In this document: one piece after another, positions 7,839 to 16,182 of the stretch
Position numbering within the stretch: position 1 is the stretch's first letter
How the letters are laid out: every line of letters starts with the position of its first letter
Source of the DNA: Sphingobacterium sp. CZ-UAM
Lineage (GTDB): Bacteria > Bacteroidota > Bacteroidia > Sphingobacteriales > Sphingobacteriaceae
DNA length: 64,000 nt
NCBI RefSeq assembly: GCF_002000245.1
Contig: NZ_MTCM01000008.1
Span: 62,001 to 126,000, forward strand
Direction of reading: 5' to 3'
Position numbers and translations under genes: made by a program
Notes under the pieces: model-generated
The model's input: only the letters and a program-made list of their open reading frames with translations
Told to the model about the DNA's origin: nothing
Database searches by the model: none

Positions 7839-9065
7839 CTATTTTAACCCATCTTCCAAAACCTTTTTGGTTAACTTAAATTCCCTGTAACCAAACGCCC
7901 CTGATTTATAGCCAATAACAGCACCAAATTCGATGTCGTTTGTTGAAGAAGATTTGACAAACACTGCCGAACGATATACATTTGATGAAGCTAAAGGTGT
8001 TTCAAACACACGGAAATGTATACCATCTTTTGAATACGCCAGATAATTTAAATCGGAAGAATATCTGTCCACATTTCCTATTGCAAGGCAAAGAAAATAA
8101 TAACCATCAATATAGGCTGCTTGTAGGTGCCAGGTTGAATAATTCTTGTTTAATTCAAGCCAAGGTTTATTGATGAATTTAACCTGTTTACTATTTCTAT
8201 ATGGCGTAAAGTCCAACCCATTCGTTGACGAACGTTGTAAGATGTTGGTTATGATTGGTGATGGATAAGTAGGCTTGAAATCAACTTCATAGCTGAACAT
8301 TTCATTTTCATTTCTGATAAAGGATGGCGATAAGATATGATTGTCCTGAACAGAAGCGGGTTCATTGCTCGCATATGCGACTTCAAGTGGAGTCCAATGA
8401 ATTCCATCACTTGAAGTTTGACGCACAACGATACGCTCGGCTTCTTGAACTAGTTTTTTCGTATTGTTATCACTCTTCGCTCCCCATTGTTTTAAAATTT
8501 TAGTAGAGAAAAAACATCCCCTATAATATAATTCAAACTCCTTTCCGTTAAAGTTCCAATCGACATCAGACCAATAGCCTTGATTAGGCATACCGCTAGG
8601 AGGAATATACGAATCTTCCAAAGCAGGGCGACGTTGTATTGGGTTGGTCAATCCAATTGGGGTAATCCATTCTTTACCATCATTCGAAACCACAACACTG
8701 GGATTTTCATATAAAGAGGCTGCTCGGTCAGAGCCTAATATACCAAAATAGGGGGTAAAGACCATCCAATATTTATACCCGTTGAAGCCTTTTGGAAAAT
8801 ACTCCACATCAGGATGGCAATAGCTCGCATTTTTCCCGGATATATCCTTAATCAATTCAGGTTGTGACAATCCCGGTGGATTTGCGTTTGCAATCGCATT
8901 AATCTTAATTGAGGCCAAATCGTTTGTAAATCCTGCTGGAATAGGCATTTTACTTTTATCGACAGGTTCGGGATCAACTGGGGGATTGTGAGGTGAAATG
9001 TCTTTTCTACACCCAATAAGCAACAATAAACCTAAAAAGAAATAGGTGAATCTTTTGAAAAACAT
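7839..9065 (-). CDS. Lipoprotein with probable glycosidase-like beta-propeller
   Basis: Surface or periplasmic lipoprotein of 408 residues (signal MFFKRFTYFFLGLLLLIGC, lipobox LIGC, Cys19, followed by a Pro-rich linker). From about residue 80 it has repeating propeller-type blades: HPDVEYFPKGFNGYKYWMVF, ENPSVVVSNDGKEW, SDVDWNFNGKEFELYYRG, VVRQTSSDGIHWTPLEVAY, ILSPSFIRNENEMFSYEVD, LNYLAYSKDGIHFRVFETP. Such SxDGxxW repeats occur in five-bladed GH43/GH32-like folds and in sialidase-like proteins. Whether it is a hydrolase or a binder cannot be told; a clear catalytic triad was not identified. No sugar transport genes adjoin it. Confidence 0.6.
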   Translation of the reverse strand: MFFKRFTYFFLGLLLLIGCRKDISPHNPPVDPEPVDKSKMPIPAGFTNDLASIKINAIANANPPGLSQPELIKDISGKNASYCHPDVEYFPKGFNGYKYWMVFTPYFGILGSDRAASLYENPSVVVSNDGKEWITPIGLTNPIQRRPALEDSYIPPSGMPNQGYWSDVDWNFNGKEFELYYRGCFFSTKILKQWGAKSDNNTKKLVQEAERIVVRQTSSDGIHWTPLEVAYASNEPASVQDNHILSPSFIRNENEMFSYEVDFKPTYPSPIITNILQRSSTNGLDFTPYRNSKQVKFINKPWLELNKNYSTWHLQAAYIDGYYFLCLAIGNVDRYSSDLNYLAYSKDGIHFRVFETPLASSNVYRSAVFVKSSSTNDIEFGAVIGYKSGAFGYREFKLTKKVLEDGLK

Positions 9066-9578
9066 GGTCGAAGAATAAAAATAAGATAATATAGATATGG
9101 CAATTTTTTGGTATTACTTTTCCCGTTAATTTTAGCTAAGCCAAAATTGATATATTTTTTTTATTTCGCAAAATATATTTTTTAGCGGTAATAGTTAAAT
9201 TAATTCAGATAATTAGTCTATTATTAGTTTTAAGGCTTAATTCATTTTCAAATATTTTCTTTGCTGTAGCTTTTGTATTTTACCGTCCTTAAGGAGGATT
9301 TCGCAACACAAGCTGATTGTTTTGATCTTGGATAATGCGAACAGCTTTTTTTGGAATATTGATGCTATCAAAAATAACCAGATGGAGTAATATCCTGTGA
9401 TGTTTTATTGAATTCACAAGATAAAACTGCAAACCTCAGGGAAGTCCATTTTTGTTTCGGTTGAAAAATGGGAAATAGAAAAATCGCTCCTAGCTTATGG
9501 TAAAAGCCGGAGTGTTCCGATCCGGATAGCATCTGAAGTGCAAAAAATGGGTTTAATGTTGTGGTAGTGCCATTCAAA
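9066..9578. other. Gene-free region with possible coding remnants
   Basis: About 510 bases with no intact gene. On the minus strand a frame ending near 9299 reads LVIFDSINIPKKAVRIIQDQ then NNQLVLRNPP before a stop, and another frame at 9368-9600 reads plausible protein (HSGFYHKLGAIFLFPIFQ). On the plus strand 9411-9566 can also be read as KWEIEKSLLAYGKSRSVPIR. These conflicting short stretches suggest decayed coding DNA, but no family was recognised. The first 200 bases are very AT-rich and probably hold the promoter of the minus-strand lipoprotein gene. Confidence 0.3.
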
Positions 9579-9860
9579 TTACTTTTTACGAAACTTGTCG
9601 ATGAGCAGTCTTCCAAATATAAAATAGAGTAAAAGTACGGTTAAACCACCGATTACAAAAGGGTTTGTGTATATAGTTGTTAATCCGTATTGATTAGAGT
9701 AAAGTAATACGGCGATAATGCATTGTAAAAATGCATAGCAGATATTGCCTTTTGATGAATAGCCGAAAAGTCCTAAAAATCGTACTCTGGCGATTCCAAA
9801 AATAAAGTGCGGTATTGCGTTTGCTATCAATACTGCAATAAAAAAGTCTAAGTAAAACAT
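9579..9860 (-). CDS. Small integral membrane protein, unknown
   Basis: Protein of 93 residues with three hydrophobic segments (about 4-22, 41-56, 66-86) and a basic tail (LLIDKFRKK). No family recognised. Its start overlaps the end of the DUF2071 gene by 13 bases (9848-9860), which implies translational coupling; it is the last gene of the three-gene run with the SIR2-like gene. Alternative: a generic small membrane protein without link to its neighbours, but the overlap argues against this. Confidence 0.65.
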   Translation of the reverse strand: MFYLDFFIAVLIANAIPHFIFGIARVRFLGLFGYSSKGNICYAFLQCIIAVLLYSNQYGLTTIYTNPFVIGGLTVLLLYFIFGRLLIDKFRKK

Positions 9861-10714
9861 TTTGTTATTTTTTTTTCGTTAACCATAAAAAATGTCAATG
9901 ATGGTATCTGAAACGCGAAACATTCTTCCTCGTCTACGATTTCATATAATGAATGACTTTTGAAAAAGTCAATTTTTAAAGGTTTGATCTCCTTGAAATC
10001 AAAATCCAGTGAAATGGTCGCTATATGTGACAAATTTAAAGCTTGTGATGTTAACGCACGGTTCTGAACGATAATCTTTTCAAGAAGTTCACGGGGATGA
10101 GTTGATATGGGCAGAAAATCACCGGGAATTTTCCATTCGTCTATGGCATGGCAAATGACCTCCAAATCTGCTGCACTGCCAGCCCCGGGATCTATTTTTG
10201 TGTGGATACCGCCATCGATACATTGATGAATAAAAGATAATGGGTGATGTGTATACATCATATTGCTAAATAGACGGCTGCCTAAACAGTAGGGCAAGCT
10301 ACTCATGCAATTGGAAACAAATAAGACTGTAGGTTCTTTACATAGTTTGGCATCCGCAGCGATATAAAACCTCCAGTTACTTTGTAAAGGAGAGCTATAA
10401 AATGGCCTTAATCCCTTGGGAGCAGCTGGGCCGAAATGGCCATGCCGATAGGTCAAAATAGAAAATAATACCTTCCCCTGAATAACATCAACCTGTATCC
10501 CTTCCGGAATCAAGTGTTGAATTTTATCTAGTGGTATCATCCAATTCAGATACACGACGTTGCTGATGTCACTCCTTAATTTTACATCCGAAAAGGGAGG
10601 TGGAAATATATTTTTTATTTTTTGTAAAAAGGAGCCATTTAGAACATGTTCAACGCATGAAGCAAGCATGTTTCTTTTTGATGAGCGAAACTCTTTTTTC
10701 AACAGCGACATCAC
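9848..10714 (-). CDS. DUF2071 (YqjF-like) protein
   Basis: Protein of 288 residues. The DUF2071 core starts near residue 50: SNVVYLNWMIPLDKIQHLIP then EGIQVDVIQGKVLFSILTYR, with later SNWRFYIAADAKLC. This family adopts an acetoacetate-decarboxylase-like fold and has no proven activity. About 45 N-terminal residues precede the domain, and the ORF could start later. The gene begins 8 bases after the SIR2-like stop codon and overlaps the next gene, so all three are probably one transcript. Confidence 0.82.
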   Translation of the reverse strand: MMSLLKKEFRSSKRNMLASCVEHVLNGSFLQKIKNIFPPPFSDVKLRSDISNVVYLNWMIPLDKIQHLIPEGIQVDVIQGKVLFSILTYRHGHFGPAAPKGLRPFYSSPLQSNWRFYIAADAKLCKEPTVLFVSNCMSSLPYCLGSRLFSNMMYTHHPLSFIHQCIDGGIHTKIDPGAGSAADLEVICHAIDEWKIPGDFLPISTHPRELLEKIIVQNRALTSQALNLSHIATISLDFDFKEIKPLKIDFFKSHSLYEIVDEEECFAFQIPSLTFFMVNEKKITKCFT

Positions 10715-10722
10715 CTGGGGGA

Positions 10723-11619
10723 TTATTTATTAGAAGAAAGCTGATATCGCTCACTGATCTTTTTTACTATTTTTCTATAGTATTTTGTTTTGTCAGATTC
10801 GTCAATCACAATAATTTCCACATCGTTGGCTTTGAGCAATTGCATTTTATCTACAGCGATTTGAAACCATTTTTTCGTTGTATAGTAAAACAACTGATTT
10901 TGAATGAAGTTACTTTTTTTATAAAACTTATTTCGGGCACGATAAGTCAATAACCACCAGAGATCTATTTCTACAAAATCCAGTGAGAGCCCCAAGATAT
11001 GAATATCCTGTGTAAAGAACAGGTCTATCCATGACTGTAGTTGCAGGTCTTTTTGCTGCTTCAACCTTTTTATCAGAGCAGCCTTATATACTGTTTCTGA
11101 TGTGTAATTGGTGCCGTTTACAACATAATCTCTCATTTTTTGAAGCTGCCCACAGTAATGCTCATAACCCAGGTTGATGGAGCCTGGACTGTCACAATCA
11201 CCATGGATGTGCCAAAATGTTTTGTCTGCAGTTTCATACCGACGAAAAACACTATACGTTGTTTCTCGGACCAGGCTCGTATTCTTCCTCGACGTCAATC
11301 CTTCTAGGCTAAATTCATAATTTGTGGTGATGATATTTTGGGTGGGAAGGGTTTGGATCAATTGATGGATCTCATTCTGCTTTATCTTTGAGACACTCTC
11401 CGAGATATAGGTTTTAAGTTCTTTCTCATTCAGATGTTGTATTTTAATTGCATTTAGAAAAATCTCTTCGTATAACATCGGAAAAGGTTTTTGCCCATTT
11501 TCCAATGCTGTGACATGATATTTTGTTTTAATATTGGTCAGTAAGTCACTCCAACTGATTCCAGGAGAAATATTATTGATATCATTTCCAACTAGCAAGC
11601 TGAATTTATTCATTTGCAA
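10723..11619 (-). CDS. Stand-alone SIR2-like protein
   Basis: Protein of 298 residues (ATG 11619 or 11613). It carries SIR2-type signatures: FSLLVGNDINNISPGISWSD near the N-terminus as the nucleotide-binding loop (the GNG-N form of SIR2-like defence proteins), IITTNYEFSLE with Asn100, WHIHGDCDSPGSINLGYEHY with His139 in the position of the catalytic HG, and IHILGLSLDFVEIDLWWLL as the late Rossmann strand with an acidic end. In this family the Asn and His are needed for NAD cleavage, and many members act in anti-phage abortive responses; other members are of unknown role. No sensor domain is fused. It heads a three-gene operon with DUF2071 and a small membrane protein. The NADase activity is inferred. 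Confidence 0.78.
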   Translation of the reverse strand: MQMNKFSLLVGNDINNISPGISWSDLLTNIKTKYHVTALENGQKPFPMLYEEIFLNAIKIQHLNEKELKTYISESVSKIKQNEIHQLIQTLPTQNIITTNYEFSLEGLTSRKNTSLVRETTYSVFRRYETADKTFWHIHGDCDSPGSINLGYEHYCGQLQKMRDYVVNGTNYTSETVYKAALIKRLKQQKDLQLQSWIDLFFTQDIHILGLSLDFVEIDLWWLLTYRARNKFYKKSNFIQNQLFYYTTKKWFQIAVDKMQLLKANDVEIIVIDESDKTKYYRKIVKKISERYQLSSNK

Positions 11620-11823
11620 TTAATATTTATTAAAGATTTCCACGTCGACCAATAAAACCAAATGAAACAATACACGTTGTAATTTCGGGTTGTTAGATTC
11701 GAATCTATTGATCGGCCGTTTCTAATTTAATAAAAAAGAATGAATGGAATGGGAATATTGAACCATTACTGGAGAAACAATCCTGTAATATATATTACAT
11801 TTATTAGCTTTTTAGCAGAGGGA

Positions 11824-14025
11824 TCAGTTTTCTATGATTGGAAACTTGATCTCGAAAATAGTTCCTTGATTCGGCTTGCTGTCCACAGAAATTTTTGCGT
11901 TAAGGCGGTCTGTAATTCTTTTTACAATAGATAAGCCAACTCCTGACCCATCAAATTGCATCGCATTCGGTAATCGATGGAAGATTTCGAAAATACGCTC
12001 GGTTTCTTCCACAGACATTCCGATCCCATTATCCCATATTTTATACAAAACATACCCTTCTTCTATTTGGCTGTTTATGCCAATTATAGGTGTGGTTTTA
12101 TTGCTGCTATACTTGATTGCATTGCCCAAAAGATTTAGAAACAATTGATAGATCAAGGTCTTTTCTCCATCAATTGGAAGGATCCGTCCTTTTTCAAATT
12201 GCAGATTTTGGACATTAAATCGCACGCTGCAATCATCAATGATGTTTTCAATAAACCTTTCCGGATAGACAGTTTCGTATTCGAATTCATAGCTTTTACT
12301 GCGAGCGAAATCCACTGTTTTATCTAGCATGCTATTCATTAACTGGATGGCTTCCATCATGTTTCTGCCTGCCTTCCCGAGAAATTCCTGACTTAATCCA
12401 GACCTGTCCCGGATCATCTGGGCTGTCATTTGTAGGGCAGCCAAGGGGTTTTTTAGGTCATGACTCAGCGTGTAACTGAATGTTTCCAGGATATTGTTTA
12501 TTTCAATCAATTTCTCGTTGAGCGACTGGATTTCGATAATTTTCTTTAAACAGGCTTCCTGGATTGTAATACTCAGGCTTTTTAAGAAATTAATTTCTCG
12601 CTCTTTCCATTTTGGGGCAGTACCTTCGACGATTTTCTTCCATGCATTGAAGGACGTGCGGGGAGAAGGGAAATTTATGGTCTTTGTTGGATCGTAAATA
12701 AGTTGCTTTTCCGGCTCTCCCGCCCAGGTTTCCTCTATCTTTACTTCCTTTCGGAAAAAAAAGATCTTGAAGTCTAGCCTATTTTCCAAATCTATACCGG
12801 CAATACCCGGGAATGGAAAAACAGTTTCATGCCCGCCTTGAGGTCCTTTGAAATCCGACTGCCAGAATAACTGATCGGTAATTGTTTTACTGAAATGACT
12901 ATCTAGCTTTAATAACATATCCTTCTTTGGTGCGTCGCCGACGATATGCCACTTGTCTAGATACTTAAACGCGATTCCATCAGCTCGAAAGATTTCCATT
13001 AAGTTAGTGCTCAGCGCGCTGATTACTCTGTATAGATCTTTCTTTGTAAATAGATTTTGTCTGATCTCAAATGCGATACTCTTGGTTTTAAGTTTGAAGT
13101 TATTCTCCTCGATATGTTTATTGGCCAAAAAACTATTTACGGCATATTGAACAATGAAAATCGAAAGATGTCTTTGTGCTAGATCAATGTACTTGGGAAG
13201 TCTATTCTGACAGGCGACCAATCCCCATAATTTTCCGTTGATGATGATGGAGAAACTACCACTTGCTTTTACTTGCGCATTTCGAAGATATTGAAGATGT
13301 ATGGGGGACATCGCACGGATCCCTGTCATAGAGAGATCTAGTTTCTCTGGCTCAAGGCCCCAGATAGGTATCGGGGGGGCATCTATATCGGGTGTCACCC
13401 TGGCAAATATCCTGGTATAGAGTTGGCGTGCCTGCTGGGGAATATCAAACTCAGGATAACGATAACCCAATAACGGTTCTAAGCCGCCGACAACATGTTC
13501 TGCAATCACTTGGCCGTCTCCATTTTCTGATAATTTATAGATCATAACCCGATCATACCCCGTTACTGTAAAAATATTCTCCGCCAGCGCCTTCCAAATA
13601 TCCTCACTGTCATTGATATGCTTGGCGTAAAAGAATGTATTTTTAAATTGATGCGATTGCGAACGGTGTTGTTCTATTTCAATATATATTTTATTGTCAA
13701 AGGGATAGATGCTTAGATAATATGGGATCTGTTCCAGATAAATATCAGCGACATAACGATGCTTGAAGCTGCCACTATAATCATGTAAAATCTGATCAAG
13801 ATCGATTGCATGCTGAATATCCAGACAGTCTATAAATTTTGTTAAGCTTTGTCCCAGGAATACACTTTGTTTGGGTAAACCTGTTTCTGTCCAGTTTTCA
13901 CTCCAGCCTATGCAATTATAAGCCGCATCAAATAGGATGAGGCAACCAAAATGCTGTATTTGACCACAAAGATGGATCGGTTCCTGATCACAATTAGAAA
14001 AATGATTATAGTCCATCATACGCAT
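11824..14025 (-). CDS. Bacteriophytochrome sensor histidine kinase
   Basis: Red/far-red photoreceptor kinase of 733 residues, cytoplasmic. N-terminal PAS: NCDQEPIHLCGQIQHFG, with Cys12 in the place of the biliverdin-linking cysteine. GAF about 130-300: YPEFDIPQQARQLYT (the PASDIP-like motif with its Asp) and MSPIHLQYLRNAQVKASGSF. PHY about 310-490. HisKA: FSYTLSHDLKNPLAALQMT with the phospho-accepting His. ATPase: LFLNLLGNAIKYSS (N box), IWDNGIGM, GSGVGLSIV. After GAF strand LWGLVAC comes QN, where most bacteriophytochromes have HH, an unusual change near the chromophore D ring. No response regulator or heme oxygenase gene adjoins, so its partner and pigment supply are elsewhere. Confidence 0.93.
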   Translation of the reverse strand: MRMMDYNHFSNCDQEPIHLCGQIQHFGCLILFDAAYNCIGWSENWTETGLPKQSVFLGQSLTKFIDCLDIQHAIDLDQILHDYSGSFKHRYVADIYLEQIPYYLSIYPFDNKIYIEIEQHRSQSHQFKNTFFYAKHINDSEDIWKALAENIFTVTGYDRVMIYKLSENGDGQVIAEHVVGGLEPLLGYRYPEFDIPQQARQLYTRIFARVTPDIDAPPIPIWGLEPEKLDLSMTGIRAMSPIHLQYLRNAQVKASGSFSIIINGKLWGLVACQNRLPKYIDLAQRHLSIFIVQYAVNSFLANKHIEENNFKLKTKSIAFEIRQNLFTKKDLYRVISALSTNLMEIFRADGIAFKYLDKWHIVGDAPKKDMLLKLDSHFSKTITDQLFWQSDFKGPQGGHETVFPFPGIAGIDLENRLDFKIFFFRKEVKIEETWAGEPEKQLIYDPTKTINFPSPRTSFNAWKKIVEGTAPKWKEREINFLKSLSITIQEACLKKIIEIQSLNEKLIEINNILETFSYTLSHDLKNPLAALQMTAQMIRDRSGLSQEFLGKAGRNMMEAIQLMNSMLDKTVDFARSKSYEFEYETVYPERFIENIIDDCSVRFNVQNLQFEKGRILPIDGEKTLIYQLFLNLLGNAIKYSSNKTTPIIGINSQIEEGYVLYKIWDNGIGMSVEETERIFEIFHRLPNAMQFDGSGVGLSIVKRITDRLNAKISVDSKPNQGTIFEIKFPIIEN

Positions 14026-14143
14026 TTTGATATATTCTCCTAAAGTACAAAATAAATAATTAAGGCATAGCTATTGCTGTTGAACAAATGTTAATTATAT
14101 ATTGAAACTTATTTTTGGAATTTACATAAATAGAAATATTACT

Positions 14144-14400
14144 ATGTTAAAATATTGGCTACTTAGCGGTCTGTTTTTGTCGTTACAGTTGTTAATGCCC
14201 AACGGCTCAACCCAGGGTTTAATCTTCAGGAATATCAGGAAATGTTACGGGTCAATGCGCATATCTATGAACAAGATGGGACTGACCCATCTGATATTCC
14301 TGCCCCCCAGTTTTCAAAATTGATATATAGGAGTTCGACAATGGGACTTAATAATTTGTATGAATTTTGGCAACGGGATGAGCATATTAAAAAAGGCTAG
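14144..14400 (+). pseudogene. Truncated, frameshifted lipase-like gene
   Basis: ATG 14144 opens a signal-peptide-like start (MLKYWLLSGLFLSLQ) in one frame. The match then shifts frame to VNAQRLNPGFNLQEYQEMLR, IPAPQFSKLIYRSSTMGLNN and LYEFWQRDEHIKKG before a stop at 14398-14400. The second part resembles the N-terminal segment of Bacteroidota class-3-type lipases (a P-F---EY-ELL, IPAP, YRS--VGL-N-WDLW pattern). The alpha/beta-hydrolase core is absent. The gene therefore has one frameshift and lacks most of its length. The family match is from memory and not certain. Confidence 0.55.
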
Positions 14401-14421
14401 GCGAACCGATTTCCTAGCCTT
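14386..14421 (-). terminator. Terminator of the PhyH-type gene
   Basis: AAGGCTAGG (14393-14401) and CCTAGCCTT (14413-14421) form a perfect 9-bp stem. Read on the minus strand it is followed by a run of six T. It lies 83 bases after the stop of the minus-strand gene at 14504 and overlaps the end of the lipase remnant. Confidence 0.75.
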
Positions 14422-14503
14422 CACGATATAACTCATCCTATGCTATAACGATCAAATAACAAAGAAATAACTGAAATGTTTTATCCATTATCGTAGGAAT
14501 GCC

Positions 14504-15232
14504 TTAATAGCTCAGTCTTTCAGCCCAGTGGAGATTATTTGGTAGTTCTATATTAGCGAATTCAATATGAATTACTCTTCTGCGTTTGTTATTGCTTGTG
14601 CGTTTGGAGCTATGGAGCAATAGCGGTTTCATGATCATTATTCCACCCGCGGGAACGGGGCAGTTTTCCTCCCGTTCGCTTGTCCAGTCAATGGTTTCAG
14701 GACGATAAACTCCTTTGTTATGTGATCCCGGAATAATATTCAATGCACCATTCTCCGCATCTGTATCATCGAGGTGGATTCTTATCGTAACTATATTTTC
14801 CAAAATTTCTAATGGTGGCTGTACAGCATATTGCTTCTGTTTTACTGTCCAGTTTGAAAAACCTTCTGTATTGACTTTTTTGAGCACAGATATCGTCAGG
14901 TCCTGGTGATAGGATACATACCAATTGGAGGTTTCTGGTTTATCAAAATAAATGCTTTTTACAATGAAATAATCTGATCCGAATAACTGTGAAATGATGG
15001 CTCTAAGATTATTATTGAAAATGCCGGTATTTAAATTAGGTATTTCTTTAATTAGCTGACGAACTGCAAAAAGATCAGAGGAGTGCCTAAAGCTATCTCT
15101 TGACTGGTCTGTTTGTTCAATTAACCTTGCTAGTTCACGAATTTCATTGTTACTAAAAACATCTTTTATAATGGTGAAACCGTCTTTTTTTATCTTGTTT
15201 TTATTGATTGTTAGGTGTTCGTTTGTAAGCAT
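14504..15232 (-). CDS. Phytanoyl-CoA dioxygenase (PhyH) family protein
   Basis: Probable Fe(II)/2-oxoglutarate-dependent dioxygenase of 242 residues. The iron-binding facial triad is visible: His109 and Asp111 in SYHQDLTI and the distal His207 in LLLHSSKRTSNN, followed by Arg-rich RRRVIHIEFA where the 2-oxoglutarate-binding Arg lies. DAENGALNIIPGSHNKGVY is the typical PhyH loop before the distal His. The substrate is unknown; bacterial members hydroxylate amino acids, small natural products or lipids. It is a single gene with its own terminator. Confidence 0.88.
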   Translation of the reverse strand: MLTNEHLTINKNKIKKDGFTIIKDVFSNNEIRELARLIEQTDQSRDSFRHSSDLFAVRQLIKEIPNLNTGIFNNNLRAIISQLFGSDYFIVKSIYFDKPETSNWYVSYHQDLTISVLKKVNTEGFSNWTVKQKQYAVQPPLEILENIVTIRIHLDDTDAENGALNIIPGSHNKGVYRPETIDWTSEREENCPVPAGGIMIMKPLLLHSSKRTSNNKRRRVIHIEFANIELPNNLHWAERLSY

Positions 15233-15422
15233 AGCGATTGTCTTTTATTGGATGTGTTTTTTATTCTAACACTTACGGTATTATCTGTGTCTGTTTAATA
15301 ACAAATGAAATGGAGTCTCCATTTTGTTCGATATACACTGCGTTTTTACTTATAGGCATAATCATAGTCTTTGATACTAAATTAATAGATAGTTTCGAAA
15401 GTTTAACTTTTTATATCCCAAA

Positions 15423-15461
15423 AAGACAAGAGCCGCATCCTCCAGATGTGGCTCTTGTCTT
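15423..15461 (-). terminator. Strong 17-bp hairpin, terminator in minus-strand sense
   Basis: AAGACAAGAGCCGCATC (15423-15439) pairs with GATGTGGCTCTTGTCTT (15445-15461) over 17 bp with one G-T pair and a 5-nt loop. A T run follows only in the minus-strand sense (complement of 15418-15424). No intact minus-strand gene lies just upstream of it. Confidence 0.65.
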
Positions 15462-15702
15462 GAGCTAATTGGTATTAAGCTTCCCATTTTGTGCTAATAT
15501 TCGGTAGCTGCTCCATACCGCTTATATACCCCTGAAATTCTACTTTTTAGGCTTGGCCCCCACTTAAATTTGTATAGCGATAAGGCCTAAAATAAATATT
15601 GGCGGTCCTTATTGGAATAAACTGGAGTGCCGGTAAGAGGATCCAGACGAAAAAATGAAACGCTTATTATCACAGTAAATCATCAATATAATAGAAGTAG
15701 AT
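15462..15702. other. Region before amidase cassette, possible headless coding end
   Basis: On the minus strand a short frame ending at about 15477 reads FQGYISGMEQLPNISTKWEA before a stop, ahead of the strong hairpin. Further up, another minus frame reads RLDPLTGTPVYSNKDRQYLF. They look like pieces of a lost gene, but no family is recognised. The 60-base AT-rich stretch before 15703 presumably contains the cassette promoter; no consensus box pair was found. Confidence 0.25.
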
Positions 15703-16182
15703 ATGAACATTAAAGAACATCAATTGACTGGGGTTTCCTATCGGGATACGCCCAATAAGAACGGGAATATAAGACCTATTTATATCATTATGCATTATGA
15801 TGGGGCTTCCAACGCCACGAGTGCGCTCTATTGGATGTCAGATCCAAAAAGCAAAGTCTCGGCTCACATCCACATCAGCCGTGAAGGGGTGGTGACCCAG
15901 CTGGCACCATTTAATATCGAATGTTGGCATGCAGGCCGGAGTTCCTGGGCCGGATTGACCGATCTGAACAGATACAGTATCGGGATTGAGTTACAAAATA
16001 AAGGATCAGAGCTGTACACCGAAAAGCAGATCAATGCAGCTATCGAAGTCTGTCAGGCGATTATCGCCTATTACCCCATTCGGGAAATTTTGGGGCACAG
16101 TGATATAGCTCCGGGGAGAAAGGAGGATCCGGGAATACAGTTCCCTTGGATGAAGTTTAAGCCACTACTAAAAAAAGAATGA
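15703..16182 (+). CDS. N-acetylmuramoyl-L-alanine amidase, endolysin-like
   Basis: Peptidoglycan amidase of 159 residues (Amidase_2, T7 lysozyme/AmpD fold), cutting between MurNAc and L-Ala. Zinc ligands visible: His31 in IIMHYDGA, His132 in LGHSDIAPGR and Asp142 in KEDPG; Glu96 in SIGIELQN is the usual supporting acid. It has no signal peptide and no cell-wall-binding domain, as in phage endolysins that need a holin to reach the wall. The stop codon overlaps the start of the next gene (ATGA), so the two are translationally coupled. AmpD-type recycling is an alternative, but the coupling to two membrane-associated proteins favours a lysis role. Confidence 0.88.
   Translation: MNIKEHQLTGVSYRDTPNKNGNIRPIYIIMHYDGASNATSALYWMSDPKSKVSAHIHISREGVVTQLAPFNIECWHAGRSSWAGLTDLNRYSIGIELQNKGSELYTEKQINAAIEVCQAIIAYYPIREILGHSDIAPGRKEDPGIQFPWMKFKPLLKKE

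Noticed and set aside
9368..9616. 82-codon minus-strand frame as an intact gene
   Set aside because: No family, no good start, and the opposite strand is equally protein-like; treated as possible remnant only.
14102..14323. Open frame as a complete small gene
   Set aside because: Only its first part has a signal-like start; the better protein match continues in another frame, so it is scored as a frameshifted lipase remnant.
15238..15468. 76-codon plus-strand frame
   Set aside because: Its end is made of the strong hairpin at 15423, and the rest has no protein family features.
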